Made by a program: the position numbers and the translations under genes. The notes below the pieces were generated by a model. It was given only the letters and a program-made list of their open reading frames with translations. It did not search any database and had not been told where the DNA came from. Below are positions 1 to 12,465 of a stretch of 64,000 nt of DNA, in pieces. Source of the stretch: Hydractinia symbiolongicarpus (taxonomy: Eukaryota; Cnidaria; Hydrozoa; Anthoathecata; Hydractiniidae); the NCBI RefSeq assembly GCF_029227915.1, contig NC_079883.1, positions 29,576,001 to 29,640,000 of the forward strand, given 5' to 3'. Each line of letters opens with the position of its first letter. Position 1 is the first letter of the stretch.

Positions 1-177
1 GCCGTTATCGCGCGCTGAAGAAATAGCGACAGTTTCAGAAACTACATTTCATTGACTTTCTAACGGTATCAATCCTTTGAGTTACAACAGTTGCGCGAAA
101 TATTCGTCCCCACATGTATTCAGCGATAGTATTTGGATATTACTACATATATTACTACATACTATATTACATTTTTT
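1..177 (+). repeat. Truncated satellite monomer (about 200 bp deleted)
   Basis: Positions 1-136 match the head of the monomer at 2782 (a-type head, 'gttgcgcgaaatattcg' variant), beginning about 17 bases after the phase box. After 'ggatattacta' (ends 145) the usual continuation is missing. In the comparable monomer at 1666, about 200 bp (1829-2029) separate this point from the 'catttttcactg' end. Here only a short AT-rich stretch separates it from 'cattttttactg' at 170-181. The next phase box therefore comes roughly 195 bp after the expected previous one instead of 372. This is the only monomer in the window that breaks the register. Confidence 0.9.
137..172 (+). repeat. 12-bp tandem filler at deletion junction
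   Basis: The 12-mer 'atattactacat' occurs twice in perfect tandem (137-148, 149-160), and a degenerate partial third copy follows (164-172, 'atattacat'). The first copy starts in normal monomer sequence ('ggatattacta'), so the filler looks copied from the left flank of the deletion. Such templated short repeats are typical of replication slippage or polymerase-theta type end joining. The sequence shows the repeats; the mechanism is inference. Confidence 0.85.
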
Positions 178-2781
178 ACTGTGGGACCAATCCAAGCCGT
201 TAGTTCGCGCTGAAGAAATAGAGACAGTTTAAAAAACTACATTTCATTGACTTTCTAACGGTGTCAATCCGTTTGAGTTAGAACGGTTGCGTCACATATT
301 CGTACCAACATGTATTTAGTGATTTTTTTCCGATATTACCAAGTTGTATCGCTTTTAACAGTGAAACGATTGACTCTGGGAATTAATTGAACTGATTCTA
401 GACTGTGACCTTATAAATGTGATGAATGAGCCAATTGGACTGCATGAAGTAACATTCTTCTTAAATCGACATGATTGCTGGAATTCAGCGATTACAATAG
501 GCTCTGTGGTAGCGTTTTATATAAAAATTTAGATAAATAAGTCTTTTTTTACTGTAGGACCAATCCTGGCCGTTAGCACGCACTGAAGAAATAGAGACAT
601 TCCCAAAAACTTCATTTCATTGACTTCTTGGCAGTATCAATCCGTTTGAGTTACAACGGTTGCGTCACATATTCGTACCAACCTGTATTTAGTGATATCT
701 TTCCGATATTACTAAGTTATATTGCTTTTAACAGTGAAACGATTGACTGTGGAACTTAATTGAACTAACTTTAGACTGTGACCTTATAAATGTGATAAGT
801 GAGCCAACTGGAACCAAGAAGTAACATTCTTCTTAATTTTACATGATTGCTGGAACTCAGCGTTTACACTGGGCGCTGTTGTAGCACTTTATTTAAAAAT
901 TTAAATAAAAAGGTCATTTTTTACTGTGGGACCAATCCTAGCCGTTATCGCGCGCTGAAGAAATAGCGACAGCTTCAAAAACTACCTCTCATTGACTTTC
1001 TAACGGCATCAATCCATTTGAGTTACAACGGTTGCGTCACATATTCGAACCAACATGTATTTAGCGATAGTATTCTGATGTTGCTAGGTTGCATCGCCTT
1101 TAACAGTGAAGCGTTGGACTGTGAGACTTAATTGAACTGATTCTGGACTGTGACCTTGTAAACGCGATAAATGAGCCAATTGGGCTCCAAGGAATATCAT
1201 TCTTCTTAATTCGACATGATTTCTGGAATTCAGCGAGTACACTAGGCTCTGTGGTAGTGCTTTATTAAAAAATTTAGATAAATAAGTCTTTTTTACTGTG
1301 GGACTAATCCTGGTCGTTAGCACGCGCTGAAGAAATAGAGCCATTCTCAAAAACTACATTTCATCGACTTCTTGGCGGTATCAATCCGTTTGAGTTACAA
1401 CGGTTACGTCACATATTCGTACCAACATGTATTTAGCGATAGTATTCTGATATTACTAGGTTGCATCGCCTTTAACAGTGAAACGATTGACTGTGGGACT
1501 TAATTGAACTGATTTTGGACTTTGACCTTATTATTGTGACAAATGAGCCAGTTTAACTACAAGAAGTAACATTCTTCTTAATTTGACTTGATTGCTGGAA
1601 CTCAGCGATTGCTCTGGGCGCTGTGGTAGAGTTTTATTTAAAAAAAGTTAAATAAGTCATTTCTTACTGTGGGACCAATCCCAGCCGTTATCGCGCGCTG
1701 AAGAAATAGCGACAGTTTCAAAAACTACATTTCATTGACTTTCTAACGGTATCAATCCTTTGAGTTACAACGGTTGCGCGAAATATTCGTCCCCACATGT
1801 ATTCAGCGATAATATTTGGATATTACTAGGTTGCATCGCTTTTAACAGTGAAACGTTTGACTGTGGGACTTAATTGAACTGATTTTGGACTTTCACCTTA
1901 TAAATGTGATAAATGAGCCAGTTTAATTACAGGAAGTAACATTCTTCCTAATTTGACTTGATTGCTGGAACTCAGCGATAGCACTAGGCGCTGTGGTAGA
2001 GTTTTATTTAAAAATTAAGATAAATAAGTCATTTTTCACTGTGGGACCAATCCTAGCCGTTAGTTCGCACTGAAGAAATAGAGACACTCTCAAAAACTAC
2101 ATTTGATGGAATTCTTGGCCGTATCAATCCGTTTGAGTTACAACGGTTGCGTCACATATTCGTACCAACATGTATTTAGCGATATTTTTCTGATATTACT
2201 AGGTTGCATGGCCTTTAACAATGAAACGATTGACTGTGGGACTTAATTGAACTAACTTTGGACTGTTACCTTATAAATGTTATAAATAACCCAGTTTGAC
2301 TACAAGAAATAACATTCTTCCTAATTTGACATGATTGCTGGAACTCAGCGATTACACTGGGCGCTGTGGTAGCGCTTTATTAAAAAATTAAGATAAATAA
2401 GTCATTTTTCACTGTGGGACTAATCCTAGCCGTTAGTGCGCGCTGACGAAATAGAGACACTCTCAAAAGCTACATTTCATCGAATTCTTGGCCGTATCAA
2501 TCCGTTTGAGTTACAACGGTTGCGCCACATACTCCTCACCACATGTATTTAGCGATAGTATTCGGATATTACTAGGTTGCATCGACTTTAAAAGTGAAAC
2601 GATCGACTGTGGGACTTAATTGAACTGATTTTGGACTTTGACCTTATAAATGTGATAAATGAGCCAGTTTTACTACAAGAAGTAACGGTCTTCTTAATTT
2701 GACTTGATTGCTGGAACTCAGCGATTGCACTGGTCGCTGTGGTAGAGTTTTATTTAAAAAAACTTAAATAAGTCATTTTTA
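178..2781 (+). repeat. Seven monomers without clear higher-order unit
   Basis: Monomers start at 178, 551, 923, 1295, 1666, 2038 and 2411, with head order b,c,a,c,a,b,b. Neighbours differ at many sites and I see no exact multi-monomer repeat inside this stretch. The monomer at 551 carries the 'cctgtatttagtgatatc' variant that returns at 40792 and 42279. The monomer at 1666 shares the 'gcgcgaaatattcgtcccc' variant with 1-177 and 2782. Confidence 0.85.
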
Positions 2782-5017
2782 ACTGTGGGACCCATCCCAG
2801 CCGTTATCGCGCGCTGAAGAAATAGCGACAGTTTCAGAAACTACATTTCATTGACTTTCTAACGGTATCAATCCTTTGAGTTACAACAGTTGCGCGAAAT
2901 ATTCGTCCCCACATGTATTCAGCGATAGTATTTGGATATTACTAGGTTGCATCGCTTTTAACAGTGAAACGTTTGACTGTGGGACTTAATTGAACTGTTT
3001 TTGAACTTTGACCTTATAAATGTGATAAATGAGCCAGTTTGATTACAGGAAGTAACATTCTTTCTAATTTGACTTGATTGCTGGAACTCAGCGATAGCAC
3101 TGGGCGCTGTGGTAGAATTTTATTTAAAAATTAAGTTAAATAAGTCATTTTTTACTGTGGGACCAATCCCAGCCGTTAGTTCCGGCTGAAGAAATAGAGA
3201 CAGTTTCAAAAACTACATTTCATTGACTTTCTAACGGTGTCAATCCGTTTCAGTTAGAAGGATTGCGTCACATACTCGTATCAACATGTACTTAGTGATT
3301 TTTTTCCGATATTTCTAAGTTGTATCGCTTTTAACACTGAAACGATTGACTGTGGGAATTAATTGAACTGATTCTGGACTGTGACCTTATAAATGCGATA
3401 AATGGGCCAATTGGGCTCCAAGGAATAACATACTTCTTAATTCGACATGATTGCTGGAATTCAGCGAGTACACTAGGCTCTGTGGTAGTGCTTTATTTAA
3501 AAATTTAGATAAATAGCTCTTTTTTTACTGTGGGACTAATACTGGCCGTTAGCACGCGCTGAAGAAATAGAGACATTCTCAAAAACTACATTTCATCGAC
3601 TTCTGGCCGGTATCAATCCGTTTGAGTTACAACGGTTGCGTCACATATTCGTACCAACATGTATTTAGCGATAGTATTCGGATATTACTAGGTTGCATCG
3701 TTTTTAACAGCGAAACGTTTGACTGTGGGATTTAATTGAACTGATTTTGGACTTTGACCTTATAAATGTGATAAATGAGCCAGTTTGACTACAAGAAATA
3801 GCATTCTTCTTAATTTGACATGATTGCTGGAGCTCCGCCATTACACTGGGCACTGTGTTAACTCTTTGTTAAAAGATTAAGATAATTAAGTCAGCTTTTA
3901 CTGTGGGACCAATCCTAGCCGTTAGTTCGCGCTGAAGAAATAGAGACAGTTTCAGAAACTACATTTCATTGACTTTCTAACGGCATCAATCCTTTGAGTT
4001 ACAACAGTTGCGCGAAATATTCGTCCCCACATATATTCAGCGATAGTATTTGGATATTACTAGGTTGCATCGCTTTTAACAGTGAAACGTTTGACTGTGG
4101 GATTTAATTGAACTGTTTTTAAACTTTGACCTTATAAATGTGATAAATGAGCCAGTTTGATTACAGGAAGTAACATTCTTCCTAATTTGACTTGATTGCT
4201 GGAACTCAGCGATAGCACTGGGCGCTGTGGTAGAATTTTATTTAAAAATTAAGTTAAATAAGTCATTTTTTACTGTGGGATCAATCCCAGCCGTTAGTTC
4301 GCGCTGAAGAAATAGAGACAGTTTCAAAAACTACATTTCATTGACTTTTTAACGGTGTCAATCCGTTTGAGTTAGAAGGATTGCGTCACATACTCGTATC
4401 AACATGTACTTTGTGATTTTTTTCCGATATTTCTAAGTTGTATCGCTTTTAACACTGAAACGATTGACTCTGGGAATTAATTGAACTGATTCTGGACTGT
4501 GACCTTATAAATGCGATAAATGGGCCAATTGGGCTCCAAGGAATAACATTCTTCCTAATTCGACATGATTGCTGGAATTCAGCGAGTACACTAGGCTCTG
4601 TGGTAGTGCTTTATTTAAAAATTTAGATAAATAGCTCTTTTTTTACTGTGGGACTAATACTGGCCGTTAGCACGCGCTGAAGAAATAGAGACATTCTCAA
4701 AAACTACATTTCATCGACTTCTGGCCGGTATCAATCCGTTTGAGTTACAACTTTTGCGTCACATATTCGTACCAACATGTATTTAGCGATAGTATTCGGA
4801 TATTACTAGGTTGCATCGTTTTTAACAGCGAAACGTTTGACTGTGGGATTTAATTGAACTGATTTTGGACTTTGACCTTATAAATGTGATAAATGAGCCA
4901 GTTTGACTACAAGAAATAGCATTCTTCTTAATTTGACATGATTGCTGGAGCTCCGCGATTACACTGGGCACTGTGGTAACTCTTTGTTAAAAGATTAAGA
5001 TAATTAAGTCAGCTTTT
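2782..5017 (+). repeat. 3-monomer higher-order repeat, two copies (1118 bp)
   Basis: Monomers 2782, 3154, 3527 (a,b,c) are followed by 3900, 4272, 4645 (b/a chimera,b,c). The phase boxes are 1118 bp apart (3154 to 4272; 3527 to 4645). Shared rare variants include 'aaatagctcttttttt' and the 'gttagaaggattgcgtc' block. Monomer 3900 marks the join. Confidence 0.88.
3900..4271 (+). repeat. Chimeric monomer (b head, a body)
   Basis: The head through 'tagagac' matches the monomer at 5018. From 'cagaaact' (about 3952) onward it matches the body of 2782, including 'gttgcgcgaaatattcg'. The switch lies between about 3945 and 3953. This is what an in-register unequal crossover generating the 1118-bp duplication would leave. 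Confidence 0.75.
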
Positions 5018-5761
5018 ACTGTGGGACCAATCCTAGCCGTTAGTTCGCGCTGAAGAAATAGAGACAGTTTCAAAAACTACATTTCATTGACTTTATAACG
5101 GTGTCAATCCGCTTGAGTTACAACGGTTGCGTCACATATTCGTACCAACATGTATTTAGTGATTTTCTTCCAAATTTTAATAAGTTGTATTGCTTTTAAC
5201 AGTTAAACGATTGACTGTGGGAATTAATTGAACTGACTCTGGACTATGTCCTTTTAAATGTGATAGATGAGCCAATTGGTCTCCTAGGAATAACTTTCTT
5301 CTTAATTTGACGTGATGGCTGGAATTCAGCGATTACATTAGGCTCTGTGATAGCGCTTTATCTAAAAATTTAGATAAATAAGTCTTTTCTTACTGTGGGA
5401 CCAATCCTGGCCGTTAGCACGCGGTGAATAAAGAGGAACAGTTCCAAAGACTACATTTCATTGACTTTCTAGCGGTATAAGTCCGTTTGAGTTACAACGG
5501 TTGCGTCACATATTCGTACCAACATGTATTTAGCGATAGTATTCGGATATTACTAGGTTGCATAGCTTTTAACAGTGAAACGTTTGACTGTGGGACTTAA
5601 TTGAAATGATTTTGGACTTTGACTTTATATGTGATAAATGAGCCAGTTTGAGTACAAGAAATAACATTCTTCTTAATTTGACATGATTGCTGGAACTCAG
5701 CGATTGCACTGGGTGCTATGGCAGCGCTTTATTAAAAATTTAAATAAAAAAGTCATTTTTT
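5018..5761 (+). repeat. Two single monomers, first e-type head
   Basis: Monomer 5018 is b-type with the 'ggactatgtcc' tail. Monomer 5392 is the first in the window with the e-type head ('gaataaagaggaacag'). Both have close relatives at 7996/8369 and 9487/9860, so this pair was part of the source for the 4-mer downstream. The monomer from 5392 to 5761 is 370 bp because of a small deletion near 'gactttatatgtg'. Confidence 0.85.
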
Positions 5762-7995
5762 ACTGTAGGGCCAATCCTAGCCGTTATCGCGCGATGAAGA
5801 AATAGCGACAGTTTCAAAAACTACATCTCATTGACTTTCTAACGGTATCAATCCGTTTGAGTTACAACGGTTGCGCCACATATTCGTCACCACATGTATT
5901 TAGCGATAATATGCGGATATTACTAGGTTGCATCGCTTTTAACAGTGAAACGTTTGACTGTGGGACTTAATTGAACTGATTTTGGACTTTGACCTTATAA
6001 ATGTGATAAATGAGCCAGTTTGACTACAAGAAATAGCATTCTTCTCAATTTGACATGATTGCTGGAACTCAGCGATTACACTGGCGCCGTGGAAGAGCTT
6101 TATTAAAAAATTAAGATAAATAAGTCATTTATCACTTTGGGACCAATCCTAGCCGTTAGTTCGCGCTGAAGTAATAGAGACACTCTCAAAAACTACATTT
6201 CATGGAATTCTTGGCCGTATCAATCCGTTTGAATTACAACGGTTGCGTCACACATTCGTACCAACATGTATTTAGCGATATTTTTCTGATATTACTAGGT
6301 TGCATGGCCTTTAACAATGAAACGATTGACTGTGGGACTTAATTGAACTAACTTTGGACTGTGACCTTATAAATGTTATAAATAAGCCAGTTAGACTACA
6401 AGAAATAACATTCTTCTTAATTTGACATGATTGCTGGAACTCAGCGATTATACTGGGCGCTGTGGTAGCATTTTATTAAAAATTTAAATAAAAAAGTCAT
6501 TTTTTACTGTGGGGCCAATCCTAGCAGTTATCGCGCGATGAAGAAATAGCGACAGTTTCAAAAACTACATCTCATTGACCTTCTAACGGTATCAATCCGT
6601 TTGAGTTACAACGGTTTCGCCACATATTCGTCACCACATGTATTTAGCGATAGTATTCGGATATTACTAGGTTGCATCGCTTTTAACAGTGAAACGTTTG
6701 ACTGTGGGACTTAATTGAACTGATTTTGGACTTTGACCTGATAAATGAGATAAATGAGCCAGTTTGACTACAAGAAATAGCATTCTTCTTAATTTGACAT
6801 GATTGCTGGAGCTCCACGCTTACACTGGGCACTGTGGTAACTCTTTGTTAAAAAATGAAGATAAATATGTCAGCTTTTACTGTGGGACCAATCCTAGCCG
6901 TTAGTTCGCGCTGAAGAAATAGAGACAGTTTCAAAAACTACATTTCATTGACTTTATAACGGTGTCAATCCGCTTGAGTTACAACGGTTGCGCCACATAT
7001 TCGTCACCACATGTATTTAGCGATAATATTCGGATATTACTAGGTTGCATCGCTTTTAACAGTGAAACGTTTGACTGTGGGACTTAATTGAACTGATTTT
7101 GGACTTTGACCTTATAAATGTGATAAATGAGCCAGTTTGACTACAAGAAATAGCATTCTTCTCAATTTGACATGATTGCTGGAACTCAGCGATTACACTG
7201 GCGCCGTGGAAGAGCTTTATTAAAAAATTAAGATAAATAAGTCATTTATCACTTTGGGACCAATCCTAGCCGTTAGTTCGCGCTGAAGTAATAGAGACAC
7301 TCTCAAAAACTACATTTCATGGAATTCTTGGCCGTATCAATCCGTTTGAATTACAACGGTTGCGTCACACATTCGTACCAACATGTATTTAGCGATATTT
7401 TTCTGATATTACTAGGTTGCATGGCCTTTAACAATGAAACGATTGACTGTGGGACTTAATTGAACTAACTTTGGACTGTGACCTTATAAATGTTATAAAT
7501 AAGCCAGTTTGACTACAAGAAATAACATTCTTCTTAATTTGACATGATTGCTGGAACTCAGCGATTATACTGGGCGCTGTGGTAGCATTGTATTAAAAAT
7601 TTAAATAAAAAAGTCATTTTTTACTGTGGGGCCAATCCTAGCAGTTATCGCGCGATGAAGAAATAGCGACAGTTTCAAAAACTACATCTCATTGACCTTC
7701 TAACGGTATCAACCCGTTTGAGTTACAACGGTTTCGCCACATATTCGTCACCACATGTATTTAGCGATAGTATTCGGATATTACTAGGTTGCATCGCTTT
7801 TAACAGTGAAACGTTTGACTGTGGGACTTAATTGAACTGATTTTGGACTTTGACCTGATAAATGAGATAAATGAGCCAGTTTTACTACAAGAAATAGCAT
7901 TCTTCTTAATTTGACATGATTGCTGGAGCTCCGCGCTTACACTGGGCACTGTGGTAACTCTTTGTTAAAAAATGAAGATAAATATGTCAGCTTTT
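5762..7995 (+). repeat. 3-monomer higher-order repeat, two copies (1117 bp)
   Basis: Units are 5762, 6134, 6506 (a,b,a) and 6879, 7251, 7623 (b/a chimera,b,a). Equivalent boxes are 1117 bp apart (6134 to 7251; 6506 to 7623; 6879 to 7996). Shared rare variants include 'cactggcgccgtggaagag' and 'cacattcgtaccaac'. Differences between the copies are few. Confidence 0.88.
6879..7250 (+). repeat. Chimeric monomer (7996-like head, 5762-like body)
   Basis: The head, including 'caatccgcttgag', matches 7996. From 'gcgccacatattcgtcacc' onward it matches 5762. The crossover falls in the stretch 6974-6992 common to both parents. It marks the unequal exchange that produced the 1117-bp duplication. Confidence 0.78.
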
Positions 7996-10975
7996 ACTGT
8001 GGGACCAATCCTAGCCGTTAGTTCGCGCTGAAGAAATAGAGACAGTTTCAAAAACTACATTTCATTGACTTTATAACGGTGTCAATCCGCTTGAGTTACA
8101 ACGGTTGCGTCACATATTCGTACCAACATGTATTTAGTGATTTTCTTCCAAATTTACTAAGTTGTATTGCTTTTAACAGTTAAACGATTGACTGTGGGAA
8201 TTAATTGAACTGACTCTGGACTATGTCCTTATAAATGTGATAGATGAGCCAATTGGTCTCCTACGAATAACTTTCTTCTTAATTTGACGTGATGGCCGGA
8301 ATTCAGCGATTAAATTAGGCTCTGTGATAGCGCTTTATTTAAAAATTTAGATAAATAAGTCTTTTCTTACTGTGGGACCAATCCTGGCCGTTAGCACGCA
8401 CTGAATAAAGAGGAACAGTTCCAAAGACTACATTTCATTGACTTTCTAGAGGTATAAATCCGTTTGAGTTACAACGGTTACATCACATATTCGTACCAAC
8501 ATGTATTTAGCGATAGTATTCGGATATTACTAGGTTGCATCTCTTTTAACAGTGAAACGTTTGACTGTGGGACTTAATTGAACTGATTTTGGACTTTGAC
8601 TTTATAAATGTGATAAATGAGCCAGTTTGAGTACGAGAAATAACATTCTTCTTAATTTGACGTGATTGCTGGAACTCAACGATTCCACTGGGTGCCATGG
8701 CAGCGCTTTATTAAAAATTTAAATAAAAAAGTCATTTTTTACTGTGGGGCCAATCCTAGCCGTTATCGCGCGATGAAGAAATAGCGACTGTTTCAAAAAC
8801 TACATCTCATTGACTTTCTAACGGTATCAATCCGTTTGAGTTACAACGGTTGCGCCACATATTTGTCACCACATTTATTTAGCGATAGTAGTCGGATATT
8901 ACTAGGTTGCATCGCTTTTAACAGTGAAACGTTTGACTGTGGGACTTAATTGAACTGATTTTGGACTTTGACTTTATAAATGTGATAAATGAGCCAGTTT
9001 GAGTACGAGAAATAACATTCTTCTTAATTTGACATGATTGCTGGAACTCAGCGATTACACTGGGCGCTGTGGAAGCGCTTTATTAAAAAATTAAGATAAA
9101 TAAGTCATTTTTCACTGTGGGACCAATCCTAGCCGTTAGTTCGCGCTGAAGAAATAGAGACACTCTCAAAAACTACATTTCATGGAATTCTTGGCCGTAT
9201 CAATCCGTTTGAGTTACAACGGTTGCGTCACATATTCGTACCGACATGTATTTAGCGATATTTTTCTGATATTACTAGGTTGCATGGCCTTTAACAATGA
9301 AACGATTGACTGTGGGACTTAATTGAACTAACTTTGGACTGTGACCTTATAAATGTTATAAATAAGCCAGTTTGACCACAAGAAATGGCATTCTTCTTAA
9401 TTTGACATGATTGCTGGAGCTCCGCGCTTACACTGGGCACTGTGGTAACTCTTTGTTAAAAAATGAAGATAAATATGTCAGCTTTTACTGTGGGACCAAT
9501 CCTAGCCGTTAGTTCGCGCTGAAGAAATAGAGACAGTTTCAAAAACTACATTTCATTGACTTTATAACGGTGTCAATCCGCTTGAGTTACAACGGTTGCG
9601 TCACATATTCGTACCAACATGTATTTAGTGATTTTCTTCCAAATTTACTAAGTTGTATTGCTTTTAACAGTTAAACGAGTGACTGTGGGAATTAATTGAA
9701 CTGACTCTGGACTATGTCCTTATAAATGTGATAGATGAGCCAATTGGTCTCCTACGAATAACTTTCTTCTTAATTTGACGTGATGGCCGGAATTCAGCGA
9801 TTAAATTAGGCTCTGTGATAGCGCTTTATTTAAAAATTTAGATAAATAAGTCTTTTCTTACTGTGGGACCAATCCTGGCCGTTAGCACGCGCTGAATAAA
9901 GAGGAACAGTTCCAAAGACTACATTTCATTGACTTTCTAGAGGTATAAATCCGTTTGAGTTACAACGGTTACATCACATATTCGTACCAACATGTATTTA
10001 GCGATAGTATTCGGATATTACTAGGTTGCATCTCTTTTAACAGTGAAACGTTTGACTGTGGGACTTAATTGAACTGATTTTGGACTTTGACTTTATAAAT
10101 GTGATAAATGAGCCAGTTTGAGTACGAGAAATAACATTCTTCTTAATTTGACGTGATTGCTGGAACTCAACGATTCCACTGGGTGCCATGGCAGCGCTTT
10201 ATTAAAAATTTAAATAAAAAAGTCATTTTTTACTGTGGGGCCAATCCTAGCCGTTATCGCGCGATGAAGAAATAGCGACTGTTTCAAAAACTACATCTCA
10301 TTGACTTTCTAACGGTATCAATCCGTTTGAGTTACAACGGTTGCGCCACATATTTGTCACCACATTTATTTAGCGATAGTATTCGGATATTACTAGGTTG
10401 CATCGCTTTTAACAGTGAAACGTTTGACTGTGGGACTTAATGAACTGATTTTGGACTTTGACCTTATAAATGTGATAAATGAGCCAGCTTGACTACAAGA
10501 AATAGCATTCTTCTTAATTTGACATGATTGCTGGAACTCAGCGATTACACTGGGCGCTGTGGAAGCGCTTTATTAAAAAATTAAGATAAATAAGTCATTT
10601 TTCACTGTGGGACCAATCCTAGCCGTTAGTTCGCGCTGAAGAAATAGAGACACTCTCAAAAACTACATTTCATGGAATTCTTGGCCGTATCAATCCGTTT
10701 GAGTTACAACGGTTGCGTCACATATTCGTACCGACATGTATTTAGCGATATTTTTCTGATATTACTAGGTTGCATGGCCTTTAACAATGAAACGATTGAC
10801 TGTGGGACTTAATTGAACTAACTTTGGACTGTGACCTTATAAATGTTATAAATAAGCCAGTTTGACTACAAGAAATAACATTCTTCTTAATTTGACATGA
10901 TTGCTGGAACTCAGCGATTATACTGGGTGCTGTGATAGCACTTTATTAAAAATTTAAATAAAAAAGTCATTTTTT
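7996..10975 (+). repeat. 4-monomer higher-order repeat, two copies (1491 bp)
   Basis: Units are 7996, 8369, 8741, 9114 and 9487, 9860, 10232, 10604, both in head order b,e,a,b. Equivalent boxes are 1490-1491 bp apart. Rare variants shared by the copies include 'ctagaggtataaatcc', 'ggttacatcacatattcg' and 'cgattccactgggtgcc'. The first copy ends in a chimeric monomer (9114). Confidence 0.88.
9114..9486 (+). repeat. Chimeric monomer at 4-mer join
   Basis: Through about 9375 it matches the monomer at 10604 ('tgttataaataagccag'). From about 9387 it has the tail of 7623 ('ggagctccgcgcttac'). The switch lies in the shared 'cacaagaaat' region. It marks the exchange that made the 1491-bp duplication. 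Confidence 0.75.
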
Positions 10976-12092
10976 ACTGTGGGGCCAACTCTAGCAGTTA
11001 TCGCGCGATGAAGAAATAGCGACAGTTTCAAAAACTACATCTCATTGACCTTCTTACGGTATCAATCCGTTTGAGTTACAACGGTTGCACCACATATTCG
11101 TCACCACATGTATTTAACGATAGTATTCGGATATTACTAGGTTGCATCGCTTTTAACAGTGAAACGTTTTACTGTGGGACTTAATTGAACTGATTTTGGA
11201 CTTTGACCTTATAAATGTGATAAATGAGCCAGCTTGACTACAAGAAATAGCATTCTTCTTAATTTGACATGATTGCTGGAACTCAGCGATTACACTGGGC
11301 GCTGTGGAAGCGCTTTATTAAAAAATTAAGATAAATAAGTCATTTTTCACTGTGGGACCAATCCTAGCCGTTAGTTCGCGCTGAAGAAATAGAGACACTC
11401 TCAAAAACTACATTTCATGGAATTCTTGGCCGTATCAATCCATTTGAGTTACAACGGTTGCGTCACATATTCGTATGACATGTATTTAGCGATATTTTTC
11501 TGATATTACTAGGTTGCATGGCCTTTAACAATGAAACGATTCACTGTGGGACTTAATTGAACTAACTTTGGACTGTGACCTTATCAATGTTATAAATAAG
11601 CCAGTTTGACTACAAGAAATAACATTCTTCTTAATTTGACATGATTGCTGGAACTCAGCGATTATACTGGGTGCTGTGATAGCACTTTATTAAAAATTTA
11701 AATAAAAAAGTCATTTTTTACTGTGGGGCCAACTCTAGCAGTTATCGCGCGATGAAGAAATAGCGACAGTTTCAAAAACTACATCTCATTGACCTTCTTA
11801 CGGTATCAATCCGTTTGAGTTACAACGGTTGCACCACATATTCGTCACCACATGTATTTAACGATAGTATTCGGATATTACTAAGTTGTATTGCTTTTAA
11901 CAGTTAAACGATTGACTGTGGGAATTTATTGAACTGACTCTGGACTATGTCCTTATAAATGTGATAGATGAGCCAATTGGTCTCCTAGGAATAACTTTCT
12001 TCTTAATTTGACGTGATGGCTGGAATTCAGCGATTACATTAGGCTCTGTGGTAGAGTTTTATTTAAAAATTAAGTTAAATAAGTCATTGTTT
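10604..12092 (+). repeat. 2-monomer repeat, two copies (745 bp)
   Basis: Units are 10604+10976 and 11349+11720 (b,a). They share 'ccaactctagcagttatcg' and 'gttgcaccacatattcg'. The second a-type monomer (11720) keeps this head but switches near 11881 to the 'taagttgtattgc' body of the 5018/7996 type, ending the 2-mer. Confidence 0.82.
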
Positions 12093-12465
12093 ACTGTGGG
12101 ACAATCCCAGCCGTTAGTTCGCGCTGAAGAAATAGAGACAGTTTCAAAAACTACATTTCATTGACATTCTAACGGTGTCAATCCGTTTGGGTTAGAACGA
12201 TTGCGTCACATATTCGTACCAACATGTACTTAGTGATTTTTTTCCGATATTACTAAATTGTATCGATTTTAACAGTGAAACGATTGATTCTGGGAATTAA
12301 TGGAACTGATTCTGGACTTTGACCTTGTAAATGCGATAAATGAGCCAATTGGGCTCCAAGGAATACCATTCTTTTTTAATTTGACATGATTGCTGGAATT
12401 CAGCGATTACACTGTGCGCTGTGGTAGCGTTTTATTTAAAAATTAAGATAAATAAGATTCTTCTT
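12093..12465 (+). repeat. Single b-type monomer before the 9-mer
   Basis: The body variant 'cattgacattctaacgg' with 'gggttagaacg' recurs in monomer 15073, 2981 bp (eight monomers) downstream. From about 12395 onward the match is instead nine monomers away. The offset change means monomer 15447 was added between the two 9-mer copies, or lost from the first. Confidence 0.75.
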
